Positions 1 through 6,472 of a stretch of DNA of 44,166 bases are shown here, one piece after another. Origin of the DNA: Lactobacillus apis (GTDB taxonomy: Bacteria > Bacillota > Bacilli > Lactobacillales > Lactobacillaceae). The stretch is from contig NZ_PDKP01000007.1 of assembly GCF_002837055.1 (NCBI RefSeq), positions 7,781-51,946 of the forward strand, in the 5' to 3' direction. Made by a program: the position numbers and the translations under genes. The stretch's first letter is position 1, and every line of letters begins with the position of its first letter. The notes beneath the pieces were generated by a model. That model ran no database searches. It was not told the DNA's origin and saw only the letters and a list, made by a program, of their open reading frames with translations.

Positions 1-1085
1 GTCGCTATATCTTCGACCTTTTGATAGCGTGCTTTAATATCCGCATTTACCCGATCAGACACACAGTTCCCCATTGAATCATGTGCTGCATTCTTAGCCA
101 TTTTTTTCCACAAGTCTTCAAGCGTTTGGGTTGGATAAGGTAAGCCAAAATAGCTTCCCAGGGCAAGAACTGGTTCCACGACATTTGCAAGATAATTTTG
201 CAATTTGGTGTTGAGGGCTTTTAAGTCGGCACGTGAAGATGAGATTGACTTATGAACACGCATGTCCTTGCCACAATCCTGTTCTCCAGTAATCAGTCGC
301 AATTCAGGTTTAGCTTCTTTAACAGCCGTAATGTAATCCTCGAGTGAAGCAACTTCAAAAGTGAACTTTCCTTTATTTGCTTGATTAAGCCGCTCGATAA
401 ACTCAGGTAGGTCAAAACGTAGCGGTGCCATATCAGAGCCATTTGGAAACAGCACATTATCAGTTGAAGCTTGGTCAACAACTGTTTTAAATGGTTCTTC
501 AGTCATTAACTGGGCTAGCTTAGTTTCATCGACTACGCCGCCAATAAAGTAACCACAGGCCATCCGGAAAACACTGATTTCTGAACCGTCCTCACCTTGC
601 CAAGTAAATTCGGATTGCTTAGTGTCATCAAGTGAAAAGCCACGGTACAAAACAGCATCATCAATACCAAGCTGTTGATATATTTGGGGCATACTTGATT
701 CTTGACCAAATGAATCAGGAACATAGGCAACGTTCATATGCCCACCTAATTCATCACTCTGCTTCATTCCAATACGTAAGTTGTTAATAATGCTTTCCCC
801 AGAAGCTAGATACTGATCCGTTTGGGTATACCATGGTCCGAGAATTAGTTTCTTTTCTTTAACTAACTTCTCAACCCGCTTCCGCTCTTGCGGACGCCAG
901 TTTAAATAATCCTCAATTAGTGAAGACTGACCGTCCAGCAAAAAAGAACCATATTGTCCTGAAGCTTCAAGATGATCAAGAACATCTTTTAAATCTTTTA
1001 GTAGATATACTTTCGCTTGGTCTGAGGTAAAGAACCATTCCCTATCCCAGTGAGTATGTGGAACGACAAAAACTTTTTTTACCAT
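1..1085 (-). CDS. alpha-mannosidase, GH38 family (N-terminal part, runs off the left edge)
   Basis: The frame is open from an ATG at 1085 to the window edge and gives 361 residues of a family usually near 870-900. Residues 9-17 read PHTHWDREW, the metal-binding start of GH38 enzymes. PDSFGQ at 123-128 carries the expected nucleophile Asp124. A HDSMGNC motif near residue 330 matches the conserved HDS metal/active-site block. The family hydrolyses alpha-mannosides and is usually cytoplasmic; no signal peptide is visible. It is the last gene seen of an operon behind IIA-IIB-IIC PTS genes, like mngB behind mngA in enteric bacteria. The substrate is therefore likely a phosphorylated alpha-mannoside such as mannosylglycerate phosphate. 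Family assignment is firm; substrate is inferred. Confidence 0.9.
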   Translation of the reverse strand, partial: MVKKVFVVPHTHWDREWFFTSDQAKVYLLKDLKDVLDHLEASGQYGSFLLDGQSSLIEDYLNWRPQERKRVEKLVKEKKLILGPWYTQTDQYLASGESIINNLRIGMKQSDELGGHMNVAYVPDSFGQESSMPQIYQQLGIDDAVLYRGFSLDDTKQSEFTWQGEDGSEISVFRMACGYFIGGVVDETKLAQLMTEEPFKTVVDQASTDNVLFPNGSDMAPLRFDLPEFIERLNQANKGKFTFEVASLEDYITAVKEAKPELRLITGEQDCGKDMRVHKSISSSRADLKALNTKLQNYLANVVEPVLALGSYFGLPYPTQTLEDLWKKMAKNAAHDSMGNCVSDRVNADIKARYQKVEDIA

Positions 1086-1101
1086 TTTTTCTCCTAAAAA
1101 T

Positions 1102-1151
1102 AAAAAACTATAGCTAGAAAAGATTGATTTGATTCCCAACTATAGTTTTTT
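1102..1151 (-). terminator. AT-rich hairpin between the IIC gene and the mannosidase
   Basis: AAAAAACTATAG (1102-1113) pairs perfectly with CTATAGTTTTTT (1140-1151) around a 26-nt loop. The minus-strand RNA ends in a U tract, so this may be a weak intrinsic terminator. It could equally be a processing or stabilising hairpin that tunes mannosidase expression relative to the PTS genes. Only 4 of the 24 stem bases are G or C, so strength is doubtful. Confidence 0.45.
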
Positions 1152-1161
1152 CGGTTTCATA

Positions 1162-2262
1162 TTATTGGATGTTTAATTCAATATCATCATCACTCATTGA
1201 TTCTTCACCAGGTGTAGAATCTTTGTCAGTAAAGTCAGCAACTAATGGAGCGACAATTGCAATAAACAAAGCACAAACTAGAATTCCGCCGAGGTAAGCT
1301 AAAATATTGTCGGCTGTTAAAATTCCAGGTAAACCGCCTAGAGGTGGGATATGTGATTTAACACCTAGCCATGCACCTGCTGCTGAACCAAGTGCACCAC
1401 CGATAACGTTTACAATGATTAATTGAGGAGCCTTCATCATAAATGGAATAGCCCCTTCAGTAATTCCAAATGTACCCATAATTAAGTTGTTATGACCCAT
1501 TTCTAGCAATTCTGCTGAGAAACGCTTCTTAGGCCAAATGAAACTCATAAGTGCATAACCCATTGGGATTGCACAAATGGCGATGTTGGTATACAGACAT
1601 GGTTGGTAAATTCCTTCGATAAAGAAGAAGTTACCTACACCCCAAGCTGCCTTGTTGATAGGACCTCCAAGGTCTGAACCAATCATGGCGCCCATAATAG
1701 CAGCTAACAAAATAGCGTTTGTCTTTTGTTCTACCATGAACTTAACCCATGAGGTTAAGCCATTATTAAGCCAGGCAAGTGGCGGCGTTAAGACTACACC
1801 GACAAATAAAGCAACCGAACCAACGGTTAAAAGTGGCATAACAATTAATTCAATAGCTGAATTCCACTTTTCTGGAACTTTGATTTTACGGCACCAACGT
1901 GCAACATAACCTGCAATCAAACCAGCTGCAATCGCACCGATGAAGCCAAGTTGGTTATTGGTTGCTAATTGTCCACCGATAAAGCCGGCTCCCAAAGCTG
2001 GTTTGTCACCAAGCGCATAGGCAATGTAGCCACCAATAACCAGGTTAACTAGGCCGATACCTATCCAACCAACGGAGTTAATTTGATAAAGCAAGTGGAA
2101 AAAGCCACCGGTTTTAGCAAACTTGGAAAGATCACCATAACCAAAACACATACCAATTAATTGCGGAACACCAACAACTAGCGCACCACCAATAACTGTC
2201 GGGATCATGTAAGAGATCCCACTCATAATGGCTCCTTCCCATTCCTTCAAAATTCTCTTCAT
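1162..2262 (-). CDS. PTS fructose-family transporter subunit IIC
   Basis: A 366-residue polytopic membrane protein with the IIC-Fru signature ITEGAIPF in a GTFGITEGAIPFMMKAP context and many hydrophobic segments (for example 14-38 and 322-343). It forms the membrane channel that moves the sugar while the IIB subunit phosphorylates it. The C-terminus is short and acidic. It lies 2 bases downstream of the IIB gene, so the two are probably translationally coupled. The IIA-IIB-IIC order with a GH38 mannosidase behind it suggests an alpha-mannoside substrate rather than fructose. Subfamily is firm; substrate is inferred from context. Confidence 0.92.
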   Translation of the reverse strand: MKRILKEWEGAIMSGISYMIPTVIGGALVVGVPQLIGMCFGYGDLSKFAKTGGFFHLLYQINSVGWIGIGLVNLVIGGYIAYALGDKPALGAGFIGGQLATNNQLGFIGAIAAGLIAGYVARWCRKIKVPEKWNSAIELIVMPLLTVGSVALFVGVVLTPPLAWLNNGLTSWVKFMVEQKTNAILLAAIMGAMIGSDLGGPINKAAWGVGNFFFIEGIYQPCLYTNIAICAIPMGYALMSFIWPKKRFSAELLEMGHNNLIMGTFGITEGAIPFMMKAPQLIIVNVIGGALGSAAGAWLGVKSHIPPLGGLPGILTADNILAYLGGILVCALFIAIVAPLVADFTDKDSTPGEESMSDDDIELNIQ

Positions 2263-2264
2263 TT

Positions 2265-2582
2265 TTAGTTCTCCTTCTTAACCGCAGCAGCACACTTCTT
2301 CAAGACAGCTTTAGGTGCCTTAATACAGGTGTTGATATCTACTCGAATAATTGGTTTACCTTCAAAACGTTCCATACTAGTGATTTTTTGATCAGATGCA
2401 ATCAAGACAAAGTCAGCTGCATCTGCTTCTGCTTGAGTAATTGGATTAACTGGACCCATCATCCCTTGTTGCTCAATTCTGACATTCCAATCTAATTCCT
2501 TACCCGCTTTTTCCAAGGCTTTAGCTGCCATCGGAGTGTGGGCTAATCCAGCTGGACATGCTGAAACTCCTACTACATTCAT
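2265..2582 (-). CDS. PTS fructose-family subunit IIB
   Basis: A 105-residue cytoplasmic phosphocarrier. The N-terminal VSACPAGLAHTPMAA block is the IIB-Fru active-site loop, with Cys9 as the phosphorylated residue (family pattern C-P-x-G-x-A-H-T). It accepts phosphate from IIA and passes it to the sugar bound to IIC. The length is normal for a stand-alone IIB. It sits 2 bases from both the IIA and IIC genes, so the three subunits are one translation unit, unlike fused mngA or fruA types. Confidence 0.92.
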   Translation of the reverse strand: MNVVGVSACPAGLAHTPMAAKALEKAGKELDWNVRIEQQGMMGPVNPITQAEADAADFVLIASDQKITSMERFEGKPIIRVDINTCIKAPKAVLKKCAAAVKKEN

Positions 2583-2584
2583 GG

Positions 2585-3034
2585 TTATTCTCCAATCTTT
2601 TGATTAATAAAGTTGGCTATCTCTTCTTTAGAAGTCAACTGACGTAACTCTTGTTTGAAATCATCTTCAAGTAAGGCAGTAGACAAACTTGCTAACATTT
2701 TCAAGTGCTCATCCCCAGCATTTTCTGGTGGCACCATCAACGCAAATACATCCGTCACCGGCTTGTCATCGTATGTTTGCCAATCAAGTGGTGTGGTCAA
2801 TCTGAAGTAGATAAAACCTGGCCGCTTGACTGTCTCCGTTTTTGCATGTGGGATTGCAAAACCGTCTTCTAACCCAGTTGGATATTCTTGTTCTCTTGCC
2901 AAAAAGCTTTGCTCTAGTTCACTTGCATCTGCAGCAAAACCTGCATTACAAGCAACTTGCGAAGCATACTTTAAAAAGGAATCAACACTTTGCTCATTGA
3001 CGTCCAAATAAACGTCATTAGCTGAAAATTTCAT
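2585..3034 (-). CDS. PTS fructose/nitrogen-type subunit IIA
   Basis: A 149-residue IIA-Fru/Ntr domain. The motif GFAIPHAKTE places the phosphoryl-accepting His at residue 63. It would receive phosphate from HPr and hand it to IIB Cys9 of the next gene. First gene of the operon IIA-IIB-IIC-GH38. The ATG at 3034 follows an AAGGAAGTGAG ribosome binding site (minus strand). An imperfect cre site and a TATAAA element lie just upstream, suggesting carbon catabolite control. Confidence 0.92.
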   Translation of the reverse strand: MKFSANDVYLDVNEQSVDSFLKYASQVACNAGFAADASELEQSFLAREQEYPTGLEDGFAIPHAKTETVKRPGFIYFRLTTPLDWQTYDDKPVTDVFALMVPPENAGDEHLKMLASLSTALLEDDFKQELRQLTSKEEIANFINQKIGE

Positions 3035-3057
3035 TACCTGTTCTCACTTCCTTATTT

Positions 3058-3081
3058 TGAAACCCTTTACATTTATTTATA
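3058..3081 (-). promoter_or_regulatory. candidate promoter -10 and cre-like site of the PTS-mannosidase operon
   Basis: On the minus strand a TATAAA element (3076-3081) lies about 40 bases before the IIA ATG. No good -35 is visible at 17 bases. Overlapping the expected start, ATGTAAAGGGTTTCA (3058-3072) matches the CcpA cre consensus WTGNAANCGNWNNCW at all but one position (G for the central C). A cre there would act as a roadblock. Both calls are tentative. Confidence 0.35.
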
Positions 3082-3112
3082 CTAGACTGTTATCAATATT
3101 TTGTAATTACAA

Positions 3113-3139
3113 GCTTTTTCCATATTAAGTGGAAAAAGC
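3113..3139. promoter_or_regulatory. perfect 10-bp inverted repeat upstream of the PTS operon
   Basis: GCTTTTTCCA (3113-3122) and TGGAAAAAGC (3130-3139) flank a 7-base spacer. It lies about 35 bases upstream of the TATAAA element of the leftward operon, so it could be an activator or repressor site. On the plus strand it is followed by ATATTTTTATT, so a weak terminator is an alternative. Confidence 0.4.
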
Positions 3140-3168
3140 ATATTTTTATTCACAGCTAATAAACAAGG

Positions 3169-3181
3169 TGCTAAAGCACTT
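3169..3181. repeat. palindromic box TGCTARAGCACTT, copy 1
   Basis: TGCTAAAGCACTT here and TGCTAGAGCACTT at 3254-3266 differ at one of 13 positions. Each contains the dyad TGCT-NN-AGCA. The two lie 85 bases apart, both upstream of the PTS operon. The pattern fits paired operator half-complexes of a dimeric regulator, which is inference only. Confidence 0.4.
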
Positions 3182-3193
3182 TATGCAAATATG

Positions 3194-3209
3194 TCGCAGA
3201 CTTCTGCGA
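3194..3209. promoter_or_regulatory. 7-bp-arm palindrome
   Basis: TCGCAGA and TCTGCGA flank a 2-base centre. The arms are perfect. With so short a centre it reads more like a protein-binding dyad than a hairpin. It lies between the two TGCTARAGCACTT boxes in the intergenic region of the divergent PTS and pgaD genes. Confidence 0.3.
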
Positions 3210-3221
3210 TGATTTTTGGCA

Positions 3222-3255
3222 CAAAAACAGAGTCATTTATTTGAAAATGACTCTG
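3222..3255 (-). terminator. intrinsic terminator of a short minus-strand unit
   Basis: An 11-bp perfect stem, CAGAGTCATTT (3228-3238) and AAATGACTCTG (3245-3255), with a 6-base loop. On the minus strand it is followed by a TTTTT run; on the plus strand it is not. It therefore stops leftward transcription that begins in the 3256-3400 region, before the PTS promoter. Confidence 0.65.
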
Positions 3256-3355
3256 CTAGAGCACTTAAATTGTTCTTTAATCTAATTCGGCATTTATTAA
3301 GTAAATGATAATCTTTCTTGAAAATTTCTAAAGCCGAGTATTCAAAATTGCACAT
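3233..3355 (-). CDS. possible 40-residue small protein (or body of a small RNA)
   Basis: ATG at 3355 opens 40 codons, ending in a TGA inside the terminator hairpin. The predicted peptide is mixed charged and hydrophobic (ALEIFKKDYHLLNK, RIRLKNNLSALAESF) and looks helical. No ribosome binding site precedes it, and the predicted transcription start (about 3360) leaves almost no leader, so leaderless translation would be needed. A small RNA of about 140 nt, or a decayed 3' end of a lost gene, are good alternatives. I do not recognise a family. Confidence 0.3.
   Translation of the reverse strand: MCNFEYSALEIFKKDYHLLNKCRIRLKNNLSALAESFSNK
3254..3266. repeat. palindromic box TGCTARAGCACTT, copy 2
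   Basis: TGCTAGAGCACTT, 12 of 13 bases identical to the box at 3169-3181. It abuts the stem of the minus-strand terminator and lies inside the small ORF. Confidence 0.35.
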
Positions 3356-3376
3356 AAGTTCAAACCATAATAAAGT
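3348..3376 (+). promoter_or_regulatory. weak candidate promoter of pgaD-pgaC
   Basis: Plus strand TTGCAC (3348-3353), 17 bases, TAAAGT (3371-3376). An alternative -10, TATAAA at 3376-3381, has no good -35. The element overlaps the divergent promoter of the small minus-strand unit, so the two may interfere. Confidence 0.3.
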
Positions 3377-3395
3377 ATAAAACGCACTTTGTTAA
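3367..3395 (-). promoter_or_regulatory. promoter of the small minus-strand unit
   Basis: Minus strand TTAACA (3390-3395), 17-base spacer, TATTAT (3367-3372). The predicted start is near 3360 and the next intrinsic terminator is at 3222-3255, which defines a transcript of about 140 nt. It overlaps the upstream region of the divergent pgaD gene. Confidence 0.5.
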
Positions 3396-3428
3396 TGCAC
3401 AGTTTACCTAGCAAGGAGGGAAATTGCT

Positions 3429-3923
3429 TTGAAGCAGAAAAGAACAATTGACTTAATTGAAGATGACTATTTTACTAGCAGAGATTGGCACCTAAAACTC
3501 GAACAAACAAGCGTAGCTTTGCTTGGCTGGCTATTTGTTTTTTTACCATTTTTTGGATTGGCCCTACCACTTTGGCAGCCTCACTTTGCATCCCTACTCC
3601 CCTTTAACTACAATACTGCTATTTTGCGTCCACTGGAATTTTTAACAAAATTCTTTGATGATTACTTCGTTTTTATCAGCATCACCTATCTAACATTAAC
3701 TTTTTTAAACAATTATCGCTTCGCTGCTAGCTGGCGCGACCATCTCGTAGTTGACCAAGACCGGCAACAAGAGCGTTCACAACTAGTCGAACAGGCCTGG
3801 CAGGAGAAATTTGGTAACTTGGACGAACGGCACAACTGCAGTTTTTACTGCGTTGAGCCGCAACAAAACCTTGAGACTGACTTTGCTCAGACACTATTCG
3901 CCAAAGGAGAAAGGAAGTTATGA
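3429..3923 (+). CDS. pgaD: PgaD-like accessory protein for poly-N-acetylglucosamine synthesis
   Basis: A 164-residue protein starting at TTG (3429), chosen because an excellent AAGGAGGG site ends 8 bases before it. Two hydrophobic segments (about 33-54 and 78-94) are followed by a charged cytoplasmic C-terminal region, the PgaD layout. In E. coli PgaD binds PgaC and is needed for polymer synthesis. Its stop overlaps the next gene's ATG by 4 bases, so the two are coupled. Sequence similarity within this family is low, so the name rests on topology, size and the adjacent PgaC-like synthase. Confidence 0.75.
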   Translation: MKQKRTIDLIEDDYFTSRDWHLKLEQTSVALLGWLFVFLPFFGLALPLWQPHFASLLPFNYNTAILRPLEFLTKFFDDYFVFISITYLTLTFLNNYRFAASWRDHLVVDQDRQQERSQLVEQAWQEKFGNLDERHNCSFYCVEPQQNLETDFAQTLFAKGERKL

Positions 3924-5203
3924 CATCAATCTGGCTCTTAGCTAAAACAGTTTTTAAAGTATTATTTTTGATTTTAGTTTCCTACCCAATCTTAGGCGGT
4001 TTGGCCTGGTTCGTCGGTGGACTTTGTTACAAATATGTTTTTAAAAACAAAAAGAATGACTTCACGATTTTGGACTCACGTGAACAGCCTTTTATTACCA
4101 TCATGGTGCCTGCTCATAATGAAGAGGTCACAATTGAAGAAACGATTAGCTATCTTCTTAATGAGTTAAACTACACTAATTATGAAGTACTAGTGATTGA
4201 CGATTGCTCAACCGACAATACGCCCAAAATTCTGCGTAAATTGCAGCAACAATCCAACCGATTGCGTGTAATTCGCTTAGCTGAAAATAAGGGTAAGGCT
4301 CATGCTTTTAATATCGGGCTCGCCTTTGCTAAAGGTGATTTAGTACTCAGCAACGATGCGGATACACTTCCAGAAGCAGATGCTCTGATGCGCTACGTTA
4401 ACTATTTTAATAGTCCCGAAGGTCAAAATATCGCTGCCGTGACTTCTAATGTGGAAGTTAGAAATAGAACCAAGTTGATTACCAAATCGACCACAGTTGA
4501 ATTTTCAAGCATTGTTGGCATTATTAAAAGGGCCGAAATGGGTGTGTTCGGCAGTATTTTTGCCTATAGCGGTGCGAACACGATGTACCGCAAGAGCGCC
4601 TTAATTGATGTGGGGATGTTTCGACAGGACCGGGCAACCGAAGACATCAGTGTTGCTTGGGACCACCAACTGAACAACTGGTTGGCAGTTTTTGCCCCTG
4701 AAATCATTTCTTACACACTTGTCCCAGAAACGCTCAAAGAACTCTACCACCAACGTAAGCGCTGGGCAAAGGGTGGAACCGAAGTTTGGTTGACCAATTT
4801 AAGAAAGGTTTTACGCCATCCACTCAAAAATTTAGGTGAGTCATTAATGTTACTGGATCAAACACTTAGCATTTGTTGGTCTTTCTTCTTCTGGTTAGCC
4901 ACATTTGTTTTCACCTATTTAGTAGGTAATTTTGCACTTACACAAAATTGGTCCCAGTTAGTTTACTTGTTATTCTCCGCTTTAATCTTGATTTGCTTTG
5001 AAATGATTGCGGGTACAATGCAATTAGTTATCGCACTAATGATTGACCGCAAAGGCAATAAGATTGAGTATTTACTATTTGCGCCAATTTACCTATTATG
5101 TTTGTGGATTATCAACACACTTACTATTGTGACAACTTTTGTTCCTGCAATTAAAACTATCTTGGGTCATGGCTCTGGAACTTGGATCAGTCCTTCACGC
5201 TAG
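3920..5203 (+). CDS. pgaC: poly-beta-1,6-N-acetylglucosamine synthase-like glycosyltransferase (GT2)
   Basis: A 427-residue membrane GT2 enzyme. Family motifs are present: DD at 94-95 in VIDDCSTDNT, DAD at 146-148, TED at 240-242 and the processive-synthase motif QRKRW at 278-282. N-terminal membrane segments lie near 8-40 and C-terminal ones near 315-335, 345-375 and 385-412. It would polymerise UDP-GlcNAc and extrude the chain through the membrane. It is coupled to pgaD. No deacetylase (PgaB/IcaB) or IcaC gene is adjacent, so the polymer may stay fully acetylated or be modified from elsewhere. Substrate is inferred from family. Confidence 0.85.
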   Translation: MTSIWLLAKTVFKVLFLILVSYPILGGLAWFVGGLCYKYVFKNKKNDFTILDSREQPFITIMVPAHNEEVTIEETISYLLNELNYTNYEVLVIDDCSTDNTPKILRKLQQQSNRLRVIRLAENKGKAHAFNIGLAFAKGDLVLSNDADTLPEADALMRYVNYFNSPEGQNIAAVTSNVEVRNRTKLITKSTTVEFSSIVGIIKRAEMGVFGSIFAYSGANTMYRKSALIDVGMFRQDRATEDISVAWDHQLNNWLAVFAPEIISYTLVPETLKELYHQRKRWAKGGTEVWLTNLRKVLRHPLKNLGESLMLLDQTLSICWSFFFWLATFVFTYLVGNFALTQNWSQLVYLLFSALILICFEMIAGTMQLVIALMIDRKGNKIEYLLFAPIYLLCLWIINTLTIVTTFVPAIKTILGHGSGTWISPSR

Positions 5204-5221
5204 TTTTTAATTTATCCACAC

Positions 5222-5263
5222 AAAAAAGCCACCTAGCTCTATGCTAGATGGCTTTTATTTTTT
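5222..5263. terminator. bidirectional terminator between pgaC and the LD-carboxypeptidase
   Basis: GCCACCTAGC (5228-5237) pairs with GCTAGATGGC (5243-5252) with one C-A mismatch and a 5-base loop. It is flanked by A6 on the left and TTTTATTTTTT on the right, so it serves the convergent genes on both sides. Confidence 0.85.
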
Positions 5264-5270
5264 CCTGTAA

Positions 5271-6344
5271 TTATGCAAACCATGGTTCCATAATTGTCAG
5301 ACTTGGCTGATCAAAGTCGATTTCCGCTAACGCACCATACGGCAATGCCGTATGTGGGTAAGCGTGTCCAAAGTTAGCGTTATACAAAATAGGTGTATTG
5401 TATTCTTGTGTTACTTCAAGCAGTTCTTTTTGATATTCAGCAAAGTACTTTTTGTTTTGAGGTTTGCCAACTAAAATTGCTTGCGCATTTTCAAGAATTC
5501 CAGCTTCAGCGAGGCGCGTCAACTTTTTCCGATACAAAGCTGGTTCCGGCTGTTCTTCAGAAGTTTCAAGAAAGATGATTTTGTCCTTAGTTTCTTCTGG
5601 CTTTAAAAGCAATTGATAACGTGCAATCACTGCTGGTTCATCGCTATAGCGCTCTCCATCTAGTGCATCATAAATGCTATCGATACAGCCACCCCACAAA
5701 TGACCTTGAACTTGTCCGTGTCCACGCAAGACTTGATATCCAGAATCTTGGTGACTGAAACGTGGTTGGCCAACTTGGGCAGCAGAAAAATCTGTTCTTT
5801 CCTCATACCAAATTTCACTCGCTGGAATTTCAGTAGTGGCAGGATTAGTGAAAAAGTGCTCGATTGTCTTCTTCGTATACGGCAGCATTTCTGTATCAAG
5901 TTCTGCAAAATCGTTTAAAAAGCTTGGACCATAAAAGCTCTGCATCCCTAGCCGGTAAAACATCAGATGGTCAATTGTTGTGTCTGAAAAACCGGTGAAC
6001 AGTTTTGGCTGCTTAACCACTGCCTGTTTAAATTCTTCGTCTTCCATTAAAAAGGGCAAAATCTTGAATGTGTCATCGCCGCCAATAGCCGCAATTATTC
6101 CTTTTATTTCTGGATCAAGAAAAGCTTGTTTCAGATCGGCCGCCCTTTTTTCAGGATGATTTTTGACAAAATCTATTCCTTTAAGGGCATTAGGCATAAA
6201 AACAGGGGTTAACCCAAGTTCTTCAATTCTTTTTTTACCCAGCTTAAGTTGATGAGCTGCAAAGTCCTCACCTAGTGTTCCCTGCGAAAGGCTCACAACA
6301 GCAATTTTGTCACCTTGAGCTAATTTAGATGGTTTTTTCAACAT
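5271..6344 (-). CDS. LD-carboxypeptidase, peptidase family S66 (LdcA/MccF-like)
   Basis: A 357-residue serine peptidase. The nucleophile elbow GFSDTT puts the catalytic serine at residue 120. The KIIFLETSEE segment carries the likely catalytic Glu and NFGHAYPH the likely His. No signal peptide, so cytoplasmic. S66 members trim the terminal D-Ala of recycled murein tetrapeptides (LdcA) or cleave peptidyl nucleotides such as microcin C (MccF). The GFSDTT motif and length fit either branch. Single gene with its own promoter at 6399-6427 and a bidirectional terminator behind it. Start supported by AAGGAGTGG before the ATG. Confidence 0.88.
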   Translation of the reverse strand: MLKKPSKLAQGDKIAVVSLSQGTLGEDFAAHQLKLGKKRIEELGLTPVFMPNALKGIDFVKNHPEKRAADLKQAFLDPEIKGIIAAIGGDDTFKILPFLMEDEEFKQAVVKQPKLFTGFSDTTIDHLMFYRLGMQSFYGPSFLNDFAELDTEMLPYTKKTIEHFFTNPATTEIPASEIWYEERTDFSAAQVGQPRFSHQDSGYQVLRGHGQVQGHLWGGCIDSIYDALDGERYSDEPAVIARYQLLLKPEETKDKIIFLETSEEQPEPALYRKKLTRLAEAGILENAQAILVGKPQNKKYFAEYQKELLEVTQEYNTPILYNANFGHAYPHTALPYGALAEIDFDQPSLTIMEPWFA

Positions 6345-6398
6345 TATAATCCACTCCTTCTTGTGCCGTTTGCACTTAGTAAAAAATTGTTATTGCTG

Positions 6399-6427
6399 AT
6401 TATGCTGGTTTAAAGACAAGAAGTCAA
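6399..6427 (-). promoter_or_regulatory. promoter of the S66 carboxypeptidase gene
   Basis: Minus strand TTGACT (6422-6427), 17-base spacer, CATAAT (6399-6404), about 55 bases before the ATG. Near-consensus sigma-A promoter located in the gap behind the DUF4097 gene. Confidence 0.65.
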
Positions 6428-6472
6428 TTTGAATTAAAGGTGGTTTTGAAAATGAGTTCAGTTACTTTAGTC

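Noticed and set aside
293-730. Short minus-strand frames that could be read as two small proteins
   Set aside because: They lie in other frames of the continuous GH38 mannosidase reading frame, which has clear motifs through this stretch.
3169-3209. Treating the short palindromes here as hairpin terminators
   Set aside because: The two-base centres cannot form loops and no U tract follows directly, so DNA-binding dyads are more likely.
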